NCBI RefSeq assembly: GCF_934307085.1
Contig: NZ_CAKRCF010000032.1
Coordinates: 1 to 36,937, forward strand
Direction of reading: 5' to 3'
From: an uncultured Anaerobutyricum sp.
GTDB lineage: Bacteria; Bacillota; Clostridia; Lachnospirales; Lachnospiraceae
DNA length: 36,937 nucleotides
The first letter of the stretch is position 1, and every line of letters begins with the position of its first letter. Made by a program: the position numbers and the translations under genes. The notes under the pieces are model-generated. The model saw nothing but the letters and a program-made list of their open reading frames with translations. It was not told where the DNA came from and made no database searches. Below are positions 31,194-36,937 of the stretch, piece after piece.

Positions 31194-31540
31194 AAAAAGA
31201 AGCAAGCGTAATACTGGCAAAATGTGTACAGGATAAGCTTTATGGAATCCGAATTGAAAAAAGAGATAATGACTGGGTTCGTACCTGGGCATTCAAATTA
31301 AAAGAAGAAACAGCAGAAAAAGAAGGCTTCGATAAAATTAACTTTACCGGAAGTTTTTACACCGACGAAGAATATCCAGGCTGTCCATATTGTGGGGCAA
31401 AGAAATGTTTTGTCTGCGGAAACTGCGGTAAGGTAAGCTGTTATGATGGCTCCGATAAGGTGGTCTGCAATTGGTGCGGTTCGAATGGAACGGCAGCAGA
31501 TGATGATGGCAAACTTGACGTCTCCGGAGGAGGCTTCTAA
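31190..31540 (+). CDS. Stand-alone TerY-C-like zinc-binding protein
   Basis: A 116-residue protein with eight cysteines in the C-terminal half: C65, C68, C73, C76, C79, C84, C93 and C96 (CPYC, CFVC, CGNC, CNWCG). This suggests two zinc sites. The N-terminal half is a small mixed-charge domain. The combination resembles the TerY-C metal-binding domain, usually fused to a TerY VWA protein, but here encoded separately. It may be the substrate or sensor of the phosphorylation module. It overlaps the phosphatase by 4 nt (ATGA), so its translation is tightly coupled. The tail is Gly/Asp-rich. Family assignment is reasonable from pattern; role is inference. Confidence 0.75.
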   Translation: MKKEASVILAKCVQDKLYGIRIEKRDNDWVRTWAFKLKEETAEKEGFDKINFTGSFYTDEEYPGCPYCGAKKCFVCGNCGKVSCYDGSDKVVCNWCGSNGTAADDDGKLDVSGGGF

Positions 31541-31589
31541 AATACTATTTTAGCTGAGAGAGGATGTCCAGCTGCCGCATATTCCTTAG

Positions 31590-31609
31590 TTTCCGTCTGT
31601 TTTGCCAAT
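31590..31609. repeat. Possible right-end remnant of a variable-arm palindrome
   Basis: TTTCCGTCTGTTTTGCCAAT resembles the outer end TTTCGTCTGTTTTGCCAACT of the copy at 16183-16301. No matching arm or loop is seen, so only an end fragment may remain. Confidence 0.35.
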
Positions 31610-31629
31610 TAGAAAGAAAGGAGATACAA

Positions 31630-32997
31630 ATGTCATTATTCAAAAGAAAACCTTGGACTGGAAAGACCGAGCTTCTCTTTTCCGATAAAGCATTGACAGC
31701 GTTGATTCTGCCTTTATTTCTGGAGCAGCTCCTAAGTGTCCTTGTCGGCCTTTCCGATTCGATTATGGTAGCGCAGGTTGGTGAGGCGGCGGTGTCCGCA
31801 GTTTCACTGGTTGATTCAATTGCCATCTTGCTTATCAATATTTTTAATGCACTGGCAACAGGTGGTGCTGTTGTTTCGGGGCAGTATCTTGGTGCCAAAG
31901 ATAAGAAAAAGGCTGCCTATGCCGGAAGACAGATGATGCAGTTTATGGTGTGGATGTCCATAGCCATTATGTTACTTATCTATCTTGGTAAATATTTTAT
32001 TTTGCATACAGTTTTTGGCTCGATCGAGGCAGATGTTATGGCGAATTGTAATACGTATTTGCTGATATCTGCAGCTTCGATTCCTTTTCTTGGTGTGTAT
32101 TGTGGTGGGGCGGCACTGTTTCGTGCGATGGGAAATTCAAAAACTTCGATGTATGTTTCTATGATTATGAATGTGATTAATGTAAGTGGAAATGCCATCC
32201 TTGTATTCGGTTTTCACAGAGGGGTAGAAGGTGTTGCGATACCAACATTATTATCCCGTGTGATAGCAGCATTTTTGATGGTATTTCTTTTGCATAATGA
32301 GAAGCAGGTGCTCACATTGAAGGAAATGAATCTGTTTAAATTTGACGGGAAAATGATTCAAAGAATTCTTCACATTGGTGTACCAAATGGCATAGAAAAT
32401 AGTATGTTCCAGCTTGGAAAGATTCTTTTATTAAGTTTGATTTCCACGTTTGGAACAGCATCTATTGCAGCCAATGCCGTAAGTAATTCACTGGCATATT
32501 TTGAAATCCTGCCGGGAATGGCGTTAGGTCTTGCAACAGTAACCGTAATTAGCCGATGTGTTGGGGCAGGAGATTATCCACAGGCAGAATACTTTGCGAA
32601 ACGCCTGTTAAAATTCACTTACACTTGTATGTGGATTACATGTATTGTGATGATGCTGTTACTTCCATTCATGCTTAAAATCTATAACCTTTCACCAGAG
32701 ACAAGCGGATATGCAACACAGATTATGATACTTCACAGTATCATGGCAATGATATTCTGGCCGGCTGCATTTGCTCTGCCAAATGTATTTCGTGCTGCAA
32801 ATGATGTTCAGTTTACAATGGTTGTTGGTGTAACTTCTATGTGGCTGTTCCGTATTGTCTGTGCCTTTGTTTTCGGAAAATATATGGGATTTGGTGTATT
32901 TGGTGCATGGATTGCGATGGTGCTTGACTGGGTGGTCAGGGCGATATTCTATGTGATTCATTATAAACGTGGAAAATGGAAAGAAAAATCATTATAG
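31630..32997 (+). CDS. MATE family efflux transporter
   Basis: A 455-residue membrane protein with about 12 hydrophobic helices in two homologous halves (ALTALILPLFLEQLLSVLVGLSDSIMVAQVGEAAVSAVSL and ... HIGVPNGIENSMFQLGKILLLSLISTFGTASIAANAVSNS). This is the MATE fold, exporting drugs or metabolites with sodium or protons. The start at 31630 follows AAAGGAG; an upstream in-frame ATG lies in the poorly conserved spacer and lacks a site. A 90-nt gap separates it from the signalling operon. Substrate unknown. Confidence 0.9.
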   Translation: MSLFKRKPWTGKTELLFSDKALTALILPLFLEQLLSVLVGLSDSIMVAQVGEAAVSAVSLVDSIAILLINIFNALATGGAVVSGQYLGAKDKKKAAYAGRQMMQFMVWMSIAIMLLIYLGKYFILHTVFGSIEADVMANCNTYLLISAASIPFLGVYCGGAALFRAMGNSKTSMYVSMIMNVINVSGNAILVFGFHRGVEGVAIPTLLSRVIAAFLMVFLLHNEKQVLTLKEMNLFKFDGKMIQRILHIGVPNGIENSMFQLGKILLLSLISTFGTASIAANAVSNSLAYFEILPGMALGLATVTVISRCVGAGDYPQAEYFAKRLLKFTYTCMWITCIVMMLLLPFMLKIYNLSPETSGYATQIMILHSIMAMIFWPAAFALPNVFRAANDVQFTMVVGVTSMWLFRIVCAFVFGKYMGFGVFGAWIAMVLDWVVRAIFYVIHYKRGKWKEKSL

Positions 32998-33313
32998 AAA
33001 TAAATTATACATGATATAGATTGTAGCGTAAAAAAATTATTTGTAGAATAAATTGCAATGTGGGAATGGACATATATGAAATAAAATATGTTATAGAATG
33101 AATTTATGCATAAAATGAATTATAGTGTAGGAATGAAGTAAGTCATGAAAGTGTATATGACATAAAGTGCATATAAAATACTATAAATGAGACAGTAGAA
33201 AATAGAAATGGTAAATGTGAAATTTTTATGTTAGAATTGTATTTTTAGGAGTTGTTTGGTATAATTTAGCATAAATATAGGTGTAGCAATACACATTTTG
33301 GGAGACGTAAGTT
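32998..33313. other. AT-rich intergenic region before the serine acetyltransferase
   Basis: Low-complexity AT-rich DNA with repeated ATGAATTAT/AATGAA patterns. No coding frame, T-box or riboswitch consensus is recognised. The promoter at 33237-33265 lies at its right end. Confidence 0.5.
33237..33265 (+). promoter_or_regulatory. Promoter of the serine acetyltransferase gene
   Basis: TTGTAT (33237-33242), 17 nt, then TATAAT (33260-33265). It leaves a leader of about 40 nt. Confidence 0.75.
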
Positions 33314-34264
33314 ATGAAAGAGACAATGAAAGACATTATTTTAAATGCTTCCGCCGAGATGACGGAAAGTTGCCATAAAACTGATTTTATCGTATCAAGA
33401 GGGGAGAGATGCCTTCCTGACCGTTCCTGCATTATTCGTATTTTAAAGGATTTAAAGAGAGTAATGTTTCCAGGATATTTTGGAGAGGAGAACATCGCAC
33501 TTATTTCACCACAGTACTTTATCGGTGACCGCCTGACAGATATTTATGGCAAGTTAAAGCCACAGATTGAGATTTCTTTGTATTATAGAGATTATGAAAA
33601 GTATACAGAGGAAGAAATCAGTGAGCGGGCTGAAGAAGTCTGTGAGGAATTTTTTAAGAGACTTCCGTATGTACAGCAGATGCTTTTAAAAGATGTGCAG
33701 GCTGGATTTGACGGAGACCCTGCTGCAAAGAGCAGAGAGGATGTTGTTATTTCTTATCCGGGTCTGTTTGCTATTTTTGTTTATAGAATCGCTCATGAGC
33801 TGTATACACAGGATGTACCATTTCTTCCTAGAATCATGACGGAATATGCTCATAGCCGTACCGGAATCGATATTAACTCCGGTGCACAGATTGGAGAATA
33901 CTTCTTTATTGACCACGGAACCGGTGTTGTAATCGGTGAGACAACAGAGATTGGTAATAACGTGAAGCTGTATCAGGGAGTAACTTTAGGTGCACTTTCT
34001 ACAAGAAGCGGACAGAAGTTAAAAGGCAAGAAGAGACATCCAACGATCAGAGACAATGTTACGGTATATTCTGGAGCAAGTATTCTTGGCGGTGAGACAG
34101 AAATCGGCGAGGGAGTTATCGTGGCCGGTGGTGCATTCGTAACCAAGTCTGTTCCAGCCCATACAAAGGTAATCGTAAAGAACCCTGAAATCAAAATCAA
34201 AGATTCCGATGAGAAGATTGAACTTCAGACAACAGAGAACAAGGAAGGAATCTGGGAGATTTAA
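33314..34264 (+). CDS. Serine O-acetyltransferase (EpsC type)
   Basis: A 316-residue serine acetyltransferase that forms O-acetylserine, the precursor of cysteine. The helical N-terminal domain ends in FDGDPAAKSREDVVISYPGLFAIFVYRIAHELY. The left-handed beta-helix begins at MTEYAHSRTGIDINSGAQIGEYFFIDHGTGVVIGETTEIGNNVKLYQGVTLGALS, with the catalytic His of FIDHGTG. Further hexapeptide repeats follow (SGASILGGETEIGEGVIVAGGAFV). The long EpsC-type N-terminus distinguishes it from the shorter CysE. No cysteine synthase gene is adjacent. GGGAG precedes the ATG. All key residues I recognise are present. Confidence 0.92.
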   Translation: MKETMKDIILNASAEMTESCHKTDFIVSRGERCLPDRSCIIRILKDLKRVMFPGYFGEENIALISPQYFIGDRLTDIYGKLKPQIEISLYYRDYEKYTEEEISERAEEVCEEFFKRLPYVQQMLLKDVQAGFDGDPAAKSREDVVISYPGLFAIFVYRIAHELYTQDVPFLPRIMTEYAHSRTGIDINSGAQIGEYFFIDHGTGVVIGETTEIGNNVKLYQGVTLGALSTRSGQKLKGKKRHPTIRDNVTVYSGASILGGETEIGEGVIVAGGAFVTKSVPAHTKVIVKNPEIKIKDSDEKIELQTTENKEGIWEI

Positions 34265-34322
34265 CGAAAGGGATTTTTTAACGAGAGTTTTGTTTCATTA
34301 GCATAACATAATCAGATATTTT

Positions 34323-34350
34323 ATCTGCGGCGTTGCAATATGCCGCAGAT
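34323..34350. other. Stable hairpin after the serine acetyltransferase gene
   Basis: ATCTGCGGC (34323-34331) pairs perfectly with GCCGCAGAT (34342-34350) around a 10-nt loop. It is GC-rich relative to its surroundings but has no T-tract, so it may stabilise mRNA or terminate poorly. Confidence 0.55.
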
Positions 34351-34424
34351 TGCATTGCTAAAGTAGTGCATTATTATTAATGTTCAGATTTTAAATTGAT
34401 AGATGAAAGGAGCATCATCATAAT

Positions 34425-34700
34425 ATGAATAAAAAGTTTGTCATTCACGCAAGAGTATTAAAAGCAATGTCTGATGAGAACAGACTTCGTATTCTTGATT
34501 TACTTCGTGAAAGGGAATATAATGCCAGCGAACTTTTAGACGAAATGGACTTTGGACAGTCCACCCTGTCACATCATATGAGAATTTTACTGCAGGCAGG
34601 AGCAGTAAAGGCACGAAAAAATGGAAAATGGACATATTATAGCCTGAATAAAGAAGTATTTTCCACTGTTTCAGAATGGATTGCCGAATACGGAGAATAA
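34425..34700 (+). CDS. ArsR/SmtB-family winged-helix regulator
   Basis: A 91-residue transcriptional regulator. The winged-helix pattern is clear: LKAMSDENRLRILDLLREREYNASELLDEMDFGQSTLSHHMRILLQAGAVKARKNGKWTYYSLN, with the recognition helix QSTLSHHMRIL. The alpha-3 cysteine pair used for arsenic/metal sensing (ELCVCDL) is replaced by SELLDEM, so it is probably not a thiolate metal sensor of the classical kind. It probably represses its own or a nearby promoter. AAAGGAG precedes the ATG. After the stop, the C-terminal coding segment is duplicated in frame (see repeat). Confidence 0.9.
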   Translation: MNKKFVIHARVLKAMSDENRLRILDLLREREYNASELLDEMDFGQSTLSHHMRILLQAGAVKARKNGKWTYYSLNKEVFSTVSEWIAEYGE

Positions 34701-34748
34701 ATTTTTTCTATGGTACCTGAAAGAATCGCAGAATATAGAGAATAAATC
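34671..34748 (+). repeat. In-frame duplication of the regulator's C-terminal segment past the stop
   Basis: GAATGGATTGCCGAATACGG (about 34674 on, ending AGAATAA) recurs as GAAAGAATCGCAGAATATAG... 45 nt later, also ending AGAATAA. The first encodes EWIAEYGE-stop, the second, in the same frame after the stop, ERIAEYRE-stop. The 45-nt period is a multiple of three. Confidence 0.7.
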
Positions 34749-34783
34749 TTTTTGCATTTTTTTGAATTTTTATTCATTTTGTA

Positions 34784-34812
34784 TTGACAAAAAACACTTT
34801 ATACAGTAAAAT
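34784..34812 (+). promoter_or_regulatory. Promoter of tRNA-Phe
   Basis: TTGACA (34784-34789), 17 nt, then TAAAAT (34807-34812). The consensus -35 box and close spacing to the tRNA support strong expression. Confidence 0.85.
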
Positions 34813-34839
34813 ATTAGACGTTGTAGCAATACAACGAAT

Positions 34840-34912
<73 letters not shown>

Positions 34913-34942
34913 TTTTTTTATTGCCTTTTTTGAGAAATAGAC

Positions 34943-35062
34943 GAAGCTCGATAATAGATGATATATATAAACTGTTCCGTATCACTACACTCTTAACGCT
35001 CAGCCGCATTAAGAGCTTGCTCTAAAGTCACAGTTTTTATATATCATCTATTATCGAGCTTC
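34943..35062 (+). repeat. Variable-arm palindrome, 33-bp arms
   Basis: Arms 34943-34975 (GAAGCTCGATAATAGATGAT...) and 35030-35062 pair with one or two mismatches. Left flank AGACGAA, right end TTCTGTTTTTTC. The loop TCCGTATCACTAC, inner stem CTCTTAA..TTAAGAG around CTCAGCCGC, and GCTCTAAAGTC combines features of both loop types seen elsewhere. Confidence 0.93.
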
Positions 35063-35185
35063 TGTTTTTTCTAAGACAGATAATAAAGAATGCCAGAAGG
35101 AATCAAATTTAACTTGGGGAAGAAAAGGGGAGTACTCTGTCAGTTTCAGTTTTTGAGTTGAAAATTAGAACCCCACAATATCTAA

Positions 35186-35377
35186 TCTGTGAGGTGAACA
35201 AGGTAGAGCCTCAACGCGCAGAAAACCCGAAAGGTATAGCAGGTAATAAATGCGCCTTAGAGCAAGTTCAAGCTGCGGACGAGCAGTTTGAACGCAGTGA
35301 TACGAAGCATTTATTACCTGCTATACCTTTCGGGTTTTCGTCTGTTCTAAACTCCACATTTTTTCCCACCTCACAGA
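35186..35377 (-). repeat. Variable-arm palindrome (33-bp perfect arms) inside an outer 11-bp dyad
   Basis: Inner arms 35221-35253 (GAAAACCCGAAAGGTATAGC...) and 35307-35339 are perfect 33-bp complements. On the minus strand the order is ACAGACGAA, arm, TTCGTATCACTGC, inner stem around CTCGTCCGC, GCTCTAAGGC, arm. Outside, TCTGTGAGGTG (35186-35196) and CACCTCACAGA (35367-35377) form a further perfect dyad. A 94-codon open frame across it is an artefact of the repeat. Confidence 0.95.
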
Positions 35378-35510
35378 CAAACATTTTGCTTTTTTTATTT
35401 ATAATATTAGGCTATAATAATTATGAGAAAGTTTGTCTATAGAGTTAAATAATAATCAGAAAAAATGTAGATAAATATAGATTCGGATAGAAGATTATTG
35501 GGGGAATTAT

Positions 35511-36740
35511 ATGATTAAGATTACGAAGGAAAATATTATTCCATATTTAAAAACTCATATGCTAGATTTTGATGATTCTCTCCCTGTGAATATCAGTATG
35601 GTTGGAGAGGGAACAGAGGAAGAAGACGGAGATGGCTATGTGAATTACATTTACAGAGTGCAGACACCGAAGGAATCTCTGGTATTGAAGCAGGGAACGG
35701 ATATCAGCAGAGTAAGCCAGCAGGAGATCGCAACGTACCGCAATCGTCTTGAATACAATAGTATGCGTATTTTCTATGCGATCACACCGGAATATGTGCC
35801 GTATCTTAAGTTTCAGGACAGAGAGAATAATGTTTTTGTGATGGAAGATGTTTCGGATTTAAAGGTTGTCCGTTTTCAGTTAAATAAGAATAAGATGTTC
35901 CCGGAACTTGGCCGTCAGTGTGGCGAATTTATGGCAAAGACAGAATTTTGCACATCAGAATATTATCTGTCCCGTGAACAGTATCGTGGATTGCAAAAGC
36001 ATTTTGAAAATACTGAGCTTCGAAAGATTATGGAAGATCAGATGTTTTTAGATTGTTTTGGTTGTGACATTGATTACTCTTTAGGGAAGAACTTTGCAGA
36101 TTTTGCAGATCAGTTCAGTAAAGATTCCAGATACCGCACAGAGCTTTATAAGCTCCGCCGTAAGTTTATGAGCCATGCAGATGGATTGATTCATGCCGAT
36201 TTGCACACATCGAATATTTTAGCTTCACGAGATAAGATGAAGGTCATTGATATGGAGTTCGCTTTCATGGGACCATTTGGTTACGACCTCGGCTATCTGG
36301 TTGGCAACCTCATTTCCCAGTACTGTGCAGCCTGCTTTAAACGATTCCCGTCCGAGCAGAACAGAAAGCAGTTTAAGGCATATCTGTTAGCAACGATTAA
36401 GTCATTGATCGAAACATATATGAAGACATTCACTTTATGTTGGGAAAAGAGTGTAAAAGAAAGATACCGTGGACAGCAGGGACTTTTGCAGAGTATCTTA
36501 CAGGAAGTCATGGAAGATGTGCCAGGATACGCCAGCATGGTAAACTGGTTCCGCTCCGTAAGTGAGATACCATATCCAGACTTTGATATAATCGAAGATA
36601 AAGATGCCAAACGTAATGCAACGGTACTGTCACTCATGATAGACTGGGGAATTATGTTTGGAAGATATAAATATCAAAGTGCAGACGATTTGATCGAGAC
36701 AATTATAGGAATTGAAGAAGAGTTTAGAAAGTCATTGTAA
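35511..36740 (+). CDS. mtnK: S-methyl-5-thioribose kinase
   Basis: A 409-residue kinase of the APH/choline-kinase fold that phosphorylates methylthioribose in methionine salvage. N-lobe: SMVGEGTEEEDGDGYVNYIYRVQTPKESLVLKQG with the ATP-binding Lys. Catalytic loop LIHADLHTSNIL with Asp230, metal loop KVIDMEFAFMGPFGYDLGYLVGNLI with Asp247. The MEFAFMGPFGYDLG segment is characteristic of MtnK. Length is normal. GGGGGAA precedes the ATG. No other salvage gene (mtnA etc.) lies in the window, though the nitrilase-family amidase at 4856 could serve the same pathway. A 169-bp repeat element lies downstream. Confidence 0.9.
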   Translation: MIKITKENIIPYLKTHMLDFDDSLPVNISMVGEGTEEEDGDGYVNYIYRVQTPKESLVLKQGTDISRVSQQEIATYRNRLEYNSMRIFYAITPEYVPYLKFQDRENNVFVMEDVSDLKVVRFQLNKNKMFPELGRQCGEFMAKTEFCTSEYYLSREQYRGLQKHFENTELRKIMEDQMFLDCFGCDIDYSLGKNFADFADQFSKDSRYRTELYKLRRKFMSHADGLIHADLHTSNILASRDKMKVIDMEFAFMGPFGYDLGYLVGNLISQYCAACFKRFPSEQNRKQFKAYLLATIKSLIETYMKTFTLCWEKSVKERYRGQQGLLQSILQEVMEDVPGYASMVNWFRSVSEIPYPDFDIIEDKDAKRNATVLSLMIDWGIMFGRYKYQSADDLIETIIGIEEEFRKSL

Positions 36741-36784
36741 GAGATAGGTTGAATCAATTTTGACCAGAGAATTTTTTACATAGT

Positions 36785-36937
36785 TTAGAGCGTGTTTGAA
36801 AAATCATTCCTACAACCTGCACGCCTTAATTTACGGTATATTTTGCCTTCATTCAGTTGCCGTAGCCCGCTACGCCGCCCTCATTCAGGCGAAATCTCCC
36901 GCAAATTGCGACGCACATCTTGCAGAAAGCATTTTTC
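36785..36937. repeat. 169-bp inverted-repeat element, cut by the window end
   Basis: TTTAGAGCGTGTTTGAAAAA begins at 36784-36785 and the interior is nearly identical to the copy at 22451-22619 (differences are mostly single transitions). The right terminus beyond GCATTTTTC is outside the window. Confidence 0.9.

Noticed and set aside
31564..31629. Upstream start for the MATE gene
   Set aside because: The extra residues are unlike a transporter N-terminus and there is no ribosome site; AAAGGAG precedes 31630.
35158..35442. Open frame of 94 codons
   Set aside because: It runs straight through the 33-bp palindrome at 35221-35339 and its outer dyad; the frame is a by-product of the repeat.
34913..35510. 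SAM riboswitch upstream of mtnK
   Set aside because: The spacer is filled by two palindromic elements and no SAM-I core consensus is visible.

Overview
The window looks like chromosome from a low-GC, spore-forming anaerobic Firmicute, most likely Lachnospiraceae. The evidence is AT-rich intergenic DNA, strong GGAGG-type ribosome sites, a SpoIID/SpoIIQ-like sporulation pair, a phosphate acetyltransferase near a butyryl-CoA:acetate-type CoA-transferase, and lone small redox and decarboxylase-helper proteins. I see no phage, plasmid or transposase genes. The genus is not determined.

Layout. 340-2585: SpoIID and a SpoIIQ-like protein, which may form a forespore engulfment/channel pair. 3006-7578: GIY-YIG protein, hemolysin III-type membrane protein (minus strand), a decayed small gene with a tandem duplication, a nitrilase-family amidase and a DEAD-box helicase with a long leader. 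7779-12499: GH13 glucan hydrolase, tRNA-Tyr, tRNA-Leu, PAP2 phosphatase and an RluD-type pseudouridine synthase. 12606-18461: Na/Pi cotransporter with PhoU domain, Pta, CoA-transferase and a DUF4867 protein, a block of acyl-CoA/phosphate metabolism. 18914-25599: metallophosphoesterase, possible LpdD-like protein, secreted NlpC/P60 enzyme, cytidylate-kinase-like protein, a small CxC iron-sulfur/disulfide protein, a secreted propeller-like protein and AsnS. 26117-31540: a six-gene signalling operon. 31630-36740: MATE transporter, serine acetyltransferase, ArsR regulator, tRNA-Phe and methylthioribose kinase.

The operon at 26117-31540 is a duplicated and diversified TerY-P-type phosphorylation module. 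It holds two TerY-like VWA proteins, one kinase with a zinc ribbon, one paralogous pseudokinase lacking the N-lobe and catalytic Asp, one intact PP2C phosphatase, and a stand-alone TerY-C-like eight-cysteine protein. A clear sigma-A-type promoter precedes it, and overlapping or abutting genes imply translational coupling. No TerB/C/D/E gene lies in the window.

The most unusual non-coding signal is a family of intergenic palindromes at about 186, 11333, 15733, 16183, 18472, 19510, 25745, 34943 and 35221. Each clear copy has two arms of 28-33 bp that are perfect or nearly perfect complements. The arm sequence differs from locus to locus, while the loop and outer flanks (ACAGACGAA ... TTCTGT) are conserved. 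One copy has a second palindrome inside its loop, and a decayed copy supplies the last codons of the metallophosphoesterase. A second family of about 169-bp terminal-inverted-repeat elements (22451, 36785, diverged at 18660, mini copies at 21261 and 3280) is separate.
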